DNA from: an uncultured Brachyspira sp.
Lineage (GTDB): Bacteria; Spirochaetota; Brachyspiria; Brachyspirales; Brachyspiraceae
Assembly (NCBI RefSeq): GCF_934747485.1
Contig: NZ_CAKVGN010000003.1
Coordinates: forward strand, 21,776-85,775
Direction of reading: 5' to 3'
Length of the DNA stretch: 64,000 nucleotides
Below the pieces are notes generated by a model that had not been told where the DNA came from, did no database searches, and saw only the letters and a program-made list of their open reading frames with translations. Shown in pieces: positions 53,960 to 62,879 of the stretch (position 1 is its first letter; each line of letters begins with the position of its first letter). The position numbers were made by a program, and so were the translations under genes.

Positions 53960-54937
53960 TTGAAGGATAAGAAGATAAATAAAAAAAGATTAGACAATAA
54001 AGTAAAGTTTAAAGATTATGATGCATATATTTCCATTTGCGGTGCAGAGGATAAAAATCTTCAAGCTTTAGAGAATAAATTTAATGTTTCAATATATCCT
54101 AAGGGAAATGAATTAACAATAGAGGGTAATTATTCAAATATAGAAGATACTCTCAAGGTAATATATATACTTAAAGACATGTATATTTCTAATACCGAGA
54201 TTTCTTTAGAAAAAGTTATTAATATATCGGACAATATATTTAAAGAACGTGAGAGTTCTTTAATTAACATGCGTATAAAACTTCCATATCTTGGAAGAAA
54301 CATAGAGATGAAAACAATATCTCAGGGTGAATATTTAGAGAAGATGATTTTTAATGATATAGTTTTTTCTACGGGTGCTGCGGGCACTGGTAAAACATTT
54401 CTTTCGGTTGCTTATGGTATAAGTTTGCTTGCAGAAAATAAAATAGAGCGTATGATAATAACAAGACCTGTTGTTGAGGCAGGGGAGAGTTTGGGATATT
54501 TGCCGGGGGATTTTAAAGAGAAGATTTCACCATATATGAGACCTGTATATGACGCCTTGTATAGTCTTTTGTCTAGTGATATAATATTAAAATACACAGA
54601 AGAGAACAAAATAGAAGTTGCTCCTTTAGCTTATATGAGAGGAAGAACTTTAAGCAGGGCTTTTATAATACTTGATGAGGCACAGAATACTACAGTTGCA
54701 CAGATGAAGATGTTTTTAAGCAGGATTGGTGAAAAGTCTAAGGCTGTTATTACTGGTGATATTAGTCAGAGTGATTTGCCTAAGAATGTAAAATCTGGCT
54801 TGGAGCATTCTATTAAAATATTAAAAAATATAGAAGGCATAGCTTTTCATTATTTTGATAAAAAAGATGTGATAAGGCATAGGTTAGTTTCTAAAATATT
54901 AGAAGCCTATGATAATGCTGATAATATAAATGTGTAA
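53960..54937 (+). CDS. phoH: PhoH family P-loop ATPase (PhoH-like, YbeZ type)
   Basis: About 326 aa. ATPase thought to act with YbeY in RNA processing. The N-terminal KH-like part (AEDKNLQALENKFNVSIYPK) is followed by the PhoH ATPase domain with Walker A GAAGTGKTF, the conserved RPVVEAGESLGYLPGDFKEK, AYMRGRTLS, and Walker B FIILDEAQN. The start is unsettled: no ATG precedes the conserved region. TTG at 53960 is used, but it has no ribosome site; an AAGGA at 53963-53967 stands 7 nt before an in-frame ATA at 53975. First gene of phoH-pgpH-ybeY-tlyC-GNAT, the typical order in many bacteria. Confidence 0.88.
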   Translation: MKDKKINKKRLDNKVKFKDYDAYISICGAEDKNLQALENKFNVSIYPKGNELTIEGNYSNIEDTLKVIYILKDMYISNTEISLEKVINISDNIFKERESSLINMRIKLPYLGRNIEMKTISQGEYLEKMIFNDIVFSTGAAGTGKTFLSVAYGISLLAENKIERMIITRPVVEAGESLGYLPGDFKEKISPYMRPVYDALYSLLSSDIILKYTEENKIEVAPLAYMRGRTLSRAFIILDEAQNTTVAQMKMFLSRIGEKSKAVITGDISQSDLPKNVKSGLEHSIKILKNIEGIAFHYFDKKDVIRHRLVSKILEAYDNADNINV

Positions 54938-54958
54938 AATTAATGGATAAAATTTATT

Positions 54959-57322
54959 ATGAACACGAATAAAAAAATTATTAAATCTATAATTAATAAA
55001 ACTCTCAATATGGAGAGAATATTTCAATTATTAATAGCATTAATTTTGTATATAATAACATTAGTTTTAGTATTTCCAACTTATATGCAAAAAATTACAA
55101 TACCGTCTATTGGTGAAACTGTAAAAGAGCCGTTGATTGCAAAAAGCAACATTAAATATAAAAATGTTGAAGAAACTCAAAGATTAATAACATATTTGCA
55201 AGCCAATGTAAGACCTATATTTGAAATGCCTGAGAGCATACAAAAAGAATCTTTATTAAAAGTCAGCAATATGTTTAATTTTATTGGAAGTTTTGATACT
55301 AATAATGTTTCTCTTGATGAGATGTATGAGGCTGTAACATCTAAATATAATTTAAATATCAATAAGACAATTTTCTCTAATGCTATTGTTAATAAAGATA
55401 ATATTGGATATGAGGCAAAAGTTGTAGATACGCTTAAAAGTTTATTTGAAGTTGGGATAATATCTAAAAGGAATTTAACTCCTGAAACTTTAAGATTGAT
55501 ACTTAATAATGGCATATTTATTTATAAGTATAATGATTATGTTGTTGAAGAGAGAATAGCTGCAAAAAACAGAATATTCTTCTTAGAAAATTTAAGAAAC
55601 GAAATTAGCTCTATTTTAGGAAATAGATATAATGATTTGAATGTATTTCATATCAATACAATATCTTCTATAATAAATGTTTTTTTGGTGGATAATTTAA
55701 TTTATAATTCTGAGAAGACGCAGGAGGAGATAAATAAGATTCAATTATCTGTAGAGCCTATATATACAACAATAAAAGCTGGTTTTCCAATATTAGAAGA
55801 GGGAGAAAGGGTTACAGAGGATAAGGTAAAGCTTTTAAAATATATTTTAGATAATAGCAGTTTTTTTGAGTACAATATAAGGAATTTGATAGGTCAGGGA
55901 TTATTTATATTGATGCTATTTGCTTTTGTGGGATACATTATTTTTAAATATAAAATAGAGTTTTACACTAATTTTAAGAATTTTATTTTATTTTCGCTTG
56001 AATATTTGCTTATTATTTCTATAGCATATTTTATAAGCAATTATGTATCAGATAAACTTATAAATATACCTTTTTATATATACACTTTTATACCAATGTT
56101 TTCTATGCTCAATACTTTGCTTGGGGCAAGAAGAGGAATTTCGGCTATTGTAACTGTATGTATTACTCTTTTAGCTGCCAATATGGTGCAGGCTGATGTA
56201 TATGAGTTTTTCTCGCTATTTGTAATATCTATGATAACTTCTATTGCCACTAAGAAAATTAATAACAGAAATGGTGTTTTGTGGTTGGGTATTCAAATAG
56301 GAGTATCTTTAAGCATAGTATCATTAATTAATGCATTTATTGCTGATGATTTTAGCTTTAATTATATGATTTTTGTATTTGCTTTTGCAAGCGGTTTAAT
56401 ACAGGCAATACTTGTTATGATTATTCTTCCTATTTGTGAATATTTGCTCGAAACAGCTACTATATTCAGACTTCAGGAGTTGGCAGATTTGAACAACCCT
56501 CTTTTAAGGCAGCTTCAAATCAATGCTCCGGGCACTTATCACCATTCTATTAATATGGCTAATTTGGTAGAAGCTATAGCCGATGAAATAGGAGAAGATG
56601 GAAGATTAGCCTGCGTATCTGCATATTATCATGATATAGGTAAAATAGAAAATCCATTATACTTTATAGAAAATACAAATAAAAATGATAATAGACATAA
56701 TAAATTAAAGCCTACTTTATCTGCTGCAATAGTAAAATCGCATGTTCGTTTTGGGGTGGAAATAGCAAAAAAATATAGGCTTCCGAAAGAGATAATAGCA
56801 GCCATAAAAGAGCATCATGGCACTAGTTTAATAAAATATTTCTATGCTGATGCCTTAAAAGAAGACCCAGATATAGATGTAAGTTTATTTACTTATGGCG
56901 GACCAAAGCCTCAATCTAAAATTACTGCTATTTTAATGATATTAGATTCTATAGAGGCAGCAAGCAGAACTATAGATAATCCTACCAAAGAAAAATTATC
57001 TTCACTCATAGACAGCATAGTAAAAAGTAAAATGACAGAAGGCGAATTGAATGACAGCGGACTTACATTGCAGGATATTGAAACTATTAAGAGAATAAGT
57101 TTACAGAAAATTTTGATTTCGTTGCATGAAAGAATAAAATATCCAGAGCTTCCAAAAGATATAGGCAAAGATAATAATAAAAACGAAAAGACAGAAAAAG
57201 CAGAAAACACCGAAAAAAATACTAAAACAGATATTAAAAAAGTTTCAAAAACTAAAGAAAGATTTATTAAAAATGACGGCATAAAAAAAGATGCTGTCAA
57301 TAAAGATAAAGTAAAGAAATAG
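54959..57322 (+). CDS. 7TM-HD family phosphodiesterase (PgpH-like)
   Basis: 787 aa. One membrane helix (residues about 22-42), an extracytoplasmic 7TMR-HDED domain (about 50-305), then seven membrane helices (about 310-500), and a cytoplasmic HD hydrolase domain. Metal-binding residues: His in GTYHHSINMANL, His-Asp in SAYYHDIGKIENP, and EHHGTS. PgpH proteins of this build hydrolyse cyclic di-AMP, so that is the likely role, but it is inferred. The last 60 residues are a Lys/Glu/Asn-rich tail. Starts 22 nt after phoH and abuts ybeY with a single base between. Confidence 0.85.
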   Translation: MNTNKKIIKSIINKTLNMERIFQLLIALILYIITLVLVFPTYMQKITIPSIGETVKEPLIAKSNIKYKNVEETQRLITYLQANVRPIFEMPESIQKESLLKVSNMFNFIGSFDTNNVSLDEMYEAVTSKYNLNINKTIFSNAIVNKDNIGYEAKVVDTLKSLFEVGIISKRNLTPETLRLILNNGIFIYKYNDYVVEERIAAKNRIFFLENLRNEISSILGNRYNDLNVFHINTISSIINVFLVDNLIYNSEKTQEEINKIQLSVEPIYTTIKAGFPILEEGERVTEDKVKLLKYILDNSSFFEYNIRNLIGQGLFILMLFAFVGYIIFKYKIEFYTNFKNFILFSLEYLLIISIAYFISNYVSDKLINIPFYIYTFIPMFSMLNTLLGARRGISAIVTVCITLLAANMVQADVYEFFSLFVISMITSIATKKINNRNGVLWLGIQIGVSLSIVSLINAFIADDFSFNYMIFVFAFASGLIQAILVMIILPICEYLLETATIFRLQELADLNNPLLRQLQINAPGTYHHSINMANLVEAIADEIGEDGRLACVSAYYHDIGKIENPLYFIENTNKNDNRHNKLKPTLSAAIVKSHVRFGVEIAKKYRLPKEIIAAIKEHHGTSLIKYFYADALKEDPDIDVSLFTYGGPKPQSKITAILMILDSIEAASRTIDNPTKEKLSSLIDSIVKSKMTEGELNDSGLTLQDIETIKRISLQKILISLHERIKYPELPKDIGKDNNKNEKTEKAENTEKNTKTDIKKVSKTKERFIKNDGIKKDAVNKDKVKK

Positions 57323-57323
57323 T

Positions 57324-57785
57324 ATGAAGAATGTTCATGTTTTTAACAATACTGATTATGATATTGATTTAAATATTTATAGATATTTTTTATATCATGC
57401 TGTAAAAGCTGCCAATATTGATGGGGAAGTAAATTTAGTTTTTTCTGATGATGATTATATAAGAGGATTAAATAAGCAATTTAGAAATAAAGACAAAGCA
57501 ACAGATGTATTAACTTTTCCTATGGGAGAAGCTAATGACGGCGGAGATATTGTTATTTCTTATGAATGGGTTTTAGATAGATATAATGAAGATAAAATAA
57601 AAATGACTATTATAAAATTGATAGTTCATTCTATACTTCATTTGCAAGGCATACATCATAATTATACAGAAAAATCTCTTAAAAAAAATTATAAAAAAAT
57701 GAGAGAATTATATAAAAAAGTAATTGAACATATAAAAGGGAATTATAATAATGCCAATAAAAAAAATACTAAAAAAAATAGTTAA
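57324..57785 (+). CDS. ybeY: endoribonuclease YbeY
   Basis: 153 aa. Zn-dependent RNase for 16S rRNA maturation and ribosome quality control. Zinc-binding HSILHLQGIHH matches H-X3-H-X5-H. The preceding RNKDKATDVLTFPMGE is the conserved core. A Lys/Asn-rich tail overlaps the start of the next gene by 35 bp. The ATG is 1 nt after the pgpH stop; no separate strong ribosome site, so coupling is likely. Confidence 0.92.
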   Translation: MKNVHVFNNTDYDIDLNIYRYFLYHAVKAANIDGEVNLVFSDDDYIRGLNKQFRNKDKATDVLTFPMGEANDGGDIVISYEWVLDRYNEDKIKMTIIKLIVHSILHLQGIHHNYTEKSLKKNYKKMRELYKKVIEHIKGNYNNANKKNTKKNS

Positions 57786-58590
57786 AAAAAATAAAGATAA
57801 TACTAATGAGAAAAGTCATTATATTAATTTAAGTTTATTAACAGAAGAAGAGAGAGAGATTGTAATAAATACTATTGAACTTAAAAGCAAGAATGTAAAA
57901 GACATCATGATACCGAGAGTTGATGTAAATATGCTTCATATAGATACAAGCTATGAGAAGGTGATTAAGGCTTTTAACAAAGATAGAAACTCGAGGATAC
58001 CGGTTTATAAAGATGGTATAGATGATATTGTTGGTGTGCTTTATGTTAAGGATTTAGTGGATATTGATGAAAAAACTTTTAATTTGAAGAAGATAATACA
58101 CAAGGCTTTTTTTGTTCCTATATCAATTTCGCTTATGGAGCTTTTAAAGAATTTTAGAACTAAGCAGATTCATATTGCTATGGTTGTTGATGAGTACGGC
58201 GGATTTTCTGGGATTGTTAGTATGGAAGATGTACTTGAGGAGATTGTAGGAGATATTCGAGATGAGTTTGATGAGGAAGATGATGATGAAGTGAAGAGTA
58301 ATGATGATGGAAGTTTTTTAGTTGATGCGAGAATGAGGATAGATGAAATTAATAAATATGGAATACTTCCGGATATACCAGATGATGATGCGGATACTGT
58401 TGGAGGATTTTTATTTTCTTATCTTGGAAGGCTTCCAAAGAGAAATGAGGCTATTAAATATAATGGTTATTCTTTTACTGTTGTTGGAAAGAGCGGAAAT
58501 ATTGTTACAAAGATTAGAATAGAGAAACTAAGCAAGGAAGCCCAAGAAAAAATAGAAAATTTAGAAAATAATGAAGAAACTGAAAAATGA
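57751..58590 (+). CDS. tlyC: CBS-domain/CorC_HlyC protein, TlyC-like
   Basis: 279 aa. A short basic N-terminus, then two CBS domains (about 45-170: VKDIMIPRVDVNMLHIDT and IVSMEDVLEEIVGDIRDEFD), then the CorC_HlyC transporter-associated domain (GGFLFSYLGRLPKRNEAIKY). Named hemolysin C (TlyC) in Brachyspira hyodysenteriae; in the YbeY neighbourhood it is also called CorC/YbeX and linked to Mg2+ efflux or ribosome metabolism. It lacks the DUF21 membrane part. AAAGGG stands before the ATG inside ybeY. Whether it is really haemolytic is doubtful. Confidence 0.88.
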   Translation: MPIKKILKKIVKKNKDNTNEKSHYINLSLLTEEEREIVINTIELKSKNVKDIMIPRVDVNMLHIDTSYEKVIKAFNKDRNSRIPVYKDGIDDIVGVLYVKDLVDIDEKTFNLKKIIHKAFFVPISISLMELLKNFRTKQIHIAMVVDEYGGFSGIVSMEDVLEEIVGDIRDEFDEEDDDEVKSNDDGSFLVDARMRIDEINKYGILPDIPDDDADTVGGFLFSYLGRLPKRNEAIKYNGYSFTVVGKSGNIVTKIRIEKLSKEAQEKIENLENNEETEK

Positions 58591-59024
58591 ATATATATGA
58601 AATTAAAGAAAGAGATGAAATTATTATAGATAAATTATACAAATTATGGGAAAGTTCTGTAAGGTATAGTCATTTGTTTTTAAGTGAAGATGATATAAAA
58701 AATATTTCAAAGTATGTAAAGCCTGCCATAATTAATATAAAGCATTTAATTATAGCTGAATATGATAATAAGATTATAGGTATGATGGGAATAGAAAATC
58801 AAGTATTAGAAATGCTTTTTTTATATCCAATGAGCATAGGCAAGGGTTTTGGGAGAGCTTTAATAGAATATGGTATAAATAATTATGGTATAAAAGAAGT
58901 TACAGTTAATGAACAAAATACAAATGCATTAGACTTCTATAAACATATTGGATTTAAAGCTTATAAAAGAAATGAATATGATGAATTAGGAAACAATTTT
59001 CCTATTATATATATGAAGTTATAA
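58587..59024 (+). CDS. GNAT family N-acetyltransferase
   Basis: 145 aa. Acetyl-CoA-binding region PMSIGKGFGRALIEYGIN (the Q/R-x-x-G-x-G/A-like loop), then VNEQNTNALDFYKHIGFKAY, the usual C-terminal GNAT signature. The substrate is not recognisable. The start overlaps the tlyC stop (ATGA), so it is co-translated. Last gene of the operon. Confidence 0.85.
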   Translation: MNIYEIKERDEIIIDKLYKLWESSVRYSHLFLSEDDIKNISKYVKPAIINIKHLIIAEYDNKIIGMMGIENQVLEMLFLYPMSIGKGFGRALIEYGINNYGIKEVTVNEQNTNALDFYKHIGFKAYKRNEYDELGNNFPIIYMKL

Positions 59025-59204
59025 TTTGTATATTCATAGCTAAGCATCTTATATAATATTCTAAATATATGCATTAATTTATTTTTTATTTCTCTTGCAT
59101 ATAGACTTGCTGTTATAAGTTTCTTGATGTATATGAAAATTTTTTATGATTACTGTTTTTAATTAAAAATAATAAATCAATAAATAATTCAATATTAAAA
59201 CGGC

Positions 59205-59233
59205 TTTACAAAAAGTGTTTATTTTAGTATAAT
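59205..59233 (+). promoter_or_regulatory. promoter of metG
   Basis: TTTACA (59205-59210), 17-bp spacer, TATAAT (59228-59233). No T-box or other methionine riboswitch was recognised in the short leader. Confidence 0.6.
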
Positions 59234-59265
59234 TATCTAAGTATAGTTTTAGGGAGAAATAATAA

Positions 59266-61215
59266 ATGACAGACAAAAAATTTTATATCACAACTCCAAT
59301 ATATTATCCTTCAGATTATTTACATATAGGACATTGTTACTGTACCATAGCAGCAGACACTATGGCAAGATATAAAAAGATAATGGGTTATGATGTTTAT
59401 TTCTTAACAGGAACCGATGAACATGGAGAAAAGATTCAAAGAAAGGCAGAAGAAGCTAAAACTACTCCCAAAGAATATGTTGATAACATTGTAGATGCTA
59501 CAAAAAAATTGTGGAAAAGACTTCATATAGATTATAGTCATTATATAAGAACAACAGATGATTATCATGAAAGAAGAGTACAGAATATATTTAAACAGCT
59601 TTATGATAAAGGATATATTTACAAAGGTTCATATAAGGGGCTTTATTGTGTAAGCGACGAAGCATTTTTTACAGAGAGTCAGGTTGTAAAAAAAGATGAT
59701 GGAAAATGTTACTGCCCTGATTGTGAGAAAGAATTAGAGTATAAAGAAGAGGAATGCTATTATCTTAAACTTTCTGAGTTTGGAGATTGGCTTATAAATT
59801 ATTATAAGGAACACCCAGAGTTTTTAGAGCCTAAAGAGAGACAAAACGAGATGCTTAAAAACTTTTTGCTTCCCGGTCTTGAGGATTTAGCTGTTACTCG
59901 TAAAGGCTTAAATTGGGGTATACCTTGCCCTATAGATAATGAGCATAGTATATATGTATGGATTGATGCTTTATCAAACTATATCACAGCTTTAGGCTAT
60001 AGTGAAGAAGATGAGCTATATAAAAAATATTGGCCTTGTGATGTTCATTTTGTTGGTAAAGAGATTGTTCGTTTCCATGCTATTATATGGCCTATAATGC
60101 TTAAAATGCTTGATATACCGCTTCCAAAAAAGGTATTTGGTCATGGTTGGGTGCTTTTTGATGATGGTAAGAAGATGAGTAAGAGTAGGGGTAATGTTGT
60201 TGATCCTAATACTTTGATAGATAAATATGGCGTTGATGCTTTAAGATATTTCCTTATGAGAGAGATTAATTTTGGTGTTGACGGGTTTTATTCACAAGAA
60301 CTGTTCTTAAAGAGAATTAATAGTGATTTGGCTAATGATTATGGCAATTTATGGCATAGAATTAGCTCTATGCTTGGAAGATATTTTAATGGTGTTCTTC
60401 CAGAAGAGGTTGAGAGTGTTTATTCTGACAGAGAGAGAGAATTAAAAAAGGCAGTGCTTACTTTAGATGCTAATGTAGAATCTGCTTTAGACAGTTTTAA
60501 GTTTCAAGAGGCTTTGTTTAACATTTGGGAAGTTATAAAAATGGTGAATAAATATGTTGAAGAGAGTGCTCCTTGGAATCTTGCTAAAGATGAAACTAAA
60601 AAAGACCATTTAGCTAATGTTATGTATATATCTTGTCAGGCATATTATATAGTAACTGCTTATTTACAGATATTTTTTGTGGAAACTCCTAAAAAGGTAT
60701 TTAATAGATTAGGTCTTGGAGACAGTGTGCCTTTGGAAGATGCTAAGAAGTGGGGCTCTTTAAAAGCTGGTATAAAGGTAGAAAAAGGAGAGCCTTTATT
60801 TAATAGATATGATATAGAAAAAGAGATAGGTGCTTCTTTAGAAGAAAACAAAAAAGAAGTTAATCCGCCTAAAGAAGATAAACATAAGCCTTATATAGAA
60901 AAAGAAGATTTTGAAAAGTTAGAATTATTAACTGCTACAATAGTTATTGCTGAGAAAGTTGAAAATGCTGATAAGCTTTTAAAGTTTGTAGTTGATATAG
61001 GCGGAGGCGAGCAGAGAGTAGTAGTTTCTTCTATTGCTGAGTATTATAAACCAGAGGATATGGTTGGAAAGACTGTGCTTTATCTTGCTAATTTAAAACC
61101 TAAGAAGTTTAGAGGGGTTAATTCTCATGGTATGCTTCTTTTGGCAGATAACGGAGAGACTCTTTCTCTTATGGTAACAGAGAAAGGTTTTAAATCTGGA
61201 TGCGAAGTAAATTAA
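59266..61215 (+). CDS. metG: methionyl-tRNA synthetase with C-terminal tRNA-binding domain
   Basis: 649 aa, class I. HIGH motif in YLHIGHCYCTIAADT; zinc-binding knuckle CYCPDCEKE; KMSKS loop in DGKKMSKSRGNVVDP; alpha-helical anticodon domain; and a C-terminal Trbp111-like OB domain (about 545-649: LLTATIVIAEKVENADKLLK). AGGGAG before the ATG. Followed at 11 nt by an ftsQ-like gene, probably co-transcribed. Confidence 0.95.
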   Translation: MTDKKFYITTPIYYPSDYLHIGHCYCTIAADTMARYKKIMGYDVYFLTGTDEHGEKIQRKAEEAKTTPKEYVDNIVDATKKLWKRLHIDYSHYIRTTDDYHERRVQNIFKQLYDKGYIYKGSYKGLYCVSDEAFFTESQVVKKDDGKCYCPDCEKELEYKEEECYYLKLSEFGDWLINYYKEHPEFLEPKERQNEMLKNFLLPGLEDLAVTRKGLNWGIPCPIDNEHSIYVWIDALSNYITALGYSEEDELYKKYWPCDVHFVGKEIVRFHAIIWPIMLKMLDIPLPKKVFGHGWVLFDDGKKMSKSRGNVVDPNTLIDKYGVDALRYFLMREINFGVDGFYSQELFLKRINSDLANDYGNLWHRISSMLGRYFNGVLPEEVESVYSDRERELKKAVLTLDANVESALDSFKFQEALFNIWEVIKMVNKYVEESAPWNLAKDETKKDHLANVMYISCQAYYIVTAYLQIFFVETPKKVFNRLGLGDSVPLEDAKKWGSLKAGIKVEKGEPLFNRYDIEKEIGASLEENKKEVNPPKEDKHKPYIEKEDFEKLELLTATIVIAEKVENADKLLKFVVDIGGGEQRVVVSSIAEYYKPEDMVGKTVLYLANLKPKKFRGVNSHGMLLLADNGETLSLMVTEKGFKSGCEVN

Positions 61216-61225
61216 ATATAAAAAA

Positions 61226-61996
61226 ATGAAAAATAAAACTTTTAATGAAAGCAAATTAAGAAAAAAGCTTCAAAAAAATAAACTAAATCAAAAACAAAAA
61301 AAATTAATAAAGAAAACAGTATTATATTTTTTGTTAATAATATTCATTATTGGTGTTGGTTTTGTTTTTAATAAAGCTAAGGTTTTGAGAGTTGAAATAA
61401 GAGGGCTTAAATTAATAGCACCTATTACTGTGATAGAAAATTCTAATTTGAGCGATTATAATAATAAAAGTTTATTTTTTATACCAAAAAAAGAGATAAA
61501 ACAAAGAATAGAAAAAAATATCATACTTCAAGTAGAAAGCATAAAAGTATCTTTTCCAGATTTACTAATTATAAACATTAAAGAGAGAGAGACTTTATTT
61601 TTAGCAGAATCTCAAAATGGCATATACGAAATTACTGATGACGGTTATATTATAAGAAATTCATCTATTTATAATTATGATGTTCCATATATTACAGGTT
61701 TAACCATTACTTCAACAAATGAAAAAATAGAAAACGATTATACAAAATATTTAAGAAGCGTTTTATATGAATTAAAAACTAATAACTATGATATATATAA
61801 TCTTATTTCAGAGATAAATGCTTTTGGAAAGGATTTAATACTTTATCCGAGGGGCTATCAGGTTCAGGTGATATTAGACAAATATGTTACTGCTAATAAA
61901 TTTGTTGATCTTGCGGCAATATTAAAAACGGTGCATGACCAGGCTACTTTAACTTATAGAATAGATTTTAGATTTAATGAAGCTATAATTAATTAA
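61226..61996 (+). CDS. ftsQ: FtsQ/DivIB-family cell division protein (POTRA domain)
   Basis: 256 aa. A basic cytoplasmic N-terminus, one membrane helix (about residues 28-48, TVLYFLLIIFIIGVGFVFN), then a POTRA domain (VLRVEIRGLKLIAPITVIEN) and a beta domain, with IKVSFPDLLIINIKERETLF as the conserved FtsQ 'P..L.I.I.ER.P'-like segment. Expected in the divisome, bridging FtsA/FtsK to FtsL/B. It is outside a dcw cluster here. No strong ribosome site; translation may couple to metG. Confidence 0.75.
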   Translation: MKNKTFNESKLRKKLQKNKLNQKQKKLIKKTVLYFLLIIFIIGVGFVFNKAKVLRVEIRGLKLIAPITVIENSNLSDYNNKSLFFIPKKEIKQRIEKNIILQVESIKVSFPDLLIINIKERETLFLAESQNGIYEITDDGYIIRNSSIYNYDVPYITGLTITSTNEKIENDYTKYLRSVLYELKTNNYDIYNLISEINAFGKDLILYPRGYQVQVILDKYVTANKFVDLAAILKTVHDQATLTYRIDFRFNEAIIN

Positions 61997-62007
61997 GGTT
62001 TATATTT

Positions 62008-62412
62008 ATGAGAGTATCAGCAAAACATATTGATAAATTAGAAGACGATGAAGTTTTTGTATTTGGAAGCAACACAGAAGGTATGCATGCAGGCGGTGCG
62101 GCAAGAATGGCTATGGAATGGGGAGCTATATATGGCAAGGCTTTTGGTCTTCAGGGTAAAACTTTTGCTATTCCTACGGTTGATTATAGAAGAAGCGGAA
62201 AGATGGGTGTTGATGAAATAAAAAAATATGTTGATGAGTTTTTAGATTTTACTATAAAAAACAAAGATAAAAAATTTCTTGTTACAGAGATAGGCTGCGG
62301 CATAGCGGGATTTAAAGTATCAGAAATAGCTCCTTTATTTAGAAAGGCATTAGAATATAATAATGTGTATTTGCCTGAGAGATTTATTAATTATTTAAAA
62401 GAGAATAATTGA
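62008..62412 (+). CDS. A1S_2505-like (phage-type, macro-domain-like) protein
   Basis: 134 aa. Begins with DDEVFVFGSNTEGMHAGGAA, then KAFGLQGKTFAIPTVDY, and ends with VTEIGCGIAGFKVSEIAPLF. This pattern, a 'FGSN..G.H..GAA' loop and 'T..GCG.AG', is that of the A1S_2505 phage non-structural family, which resembles macro domains. Binding of ADP-ribose-like nucleotides is possible but unproven. 11 nt after ftsQ. Odd neighbour for metG and ftsQ. Confidence 0.75.
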   Translation: MRVSAKHIDKLEDDEVFVFGSNTEGMHAGGAARMAMEWGAIYGKAFGLQGKTFAIPTVDYRRSGKMGVDEIKKYVDEFLDFTIKNKDKKFLVTEIGCGIAGFKVSEIAPLFRKALEYNNVYLPERFINYLKENN

Positions 62413-62460
62413 TATACTAAAAATTTTAACTTAGTAAAAAATAGAAGTATTATTTTATAT

Positions 62461-62830
62461 TTTATTAATATTCCAAATATATAAAGCTAAAGCACTTGCA
62501 CTTTTTGCAACTTTTTGCGGCGGGAAAAAGTTGAATAAAATAAAAACCTACATAATATAAAAAAAATTATTTGTTTAAATTAATATATTTGCATGGCTTT
62601 GCCCCCTGCGAAGCGTGCCCGTAGGGTAGCACCCCAGTTCTTTTACCGAGTAGGTACCTTTCGGTATTGGTATAAAAGAACCAAAAGAACTGCATTTTTA
62701 TTATAAATTTTATAATTTAATTGTGCATTAAAATGCACTCCTCCGCACGACTAAGAAGTTATAATTAAAGCATAGCATTACTGTGCGGCAAGGTGGTACA
62801 GCTCGTACGTGGGAAAAAGTTGAATAAAAT
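62461..62830. repeat. mosaic repeat block, near-identical copy of 10520-10646
   Basis: The 467-bp gap after the macro-like gene has no gene. It holds AAAGCTAAAGCACTTGCACT and CTTTTTGCAACTTTTTGCGG near 62485-62520, a GC-rich part near 62590-62640, GGTATTGGTATAAAAGAACC near 62662-62683, and then the block 62690-62816, which matches 10520-10646 almost base for base. Confidence 0.8.
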
Positions 62831-62879
62831 AAAAAATTATAAAAATTAAATATTATAACAAAACACAATCAATTATATT

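Noticed and set aside
59025..59265. T-box or methionine riboswitch before metG
   Set aside because: The predicted transcript starts about 30 nt before the gene, and no T-box or SAM-type motif was recognised.
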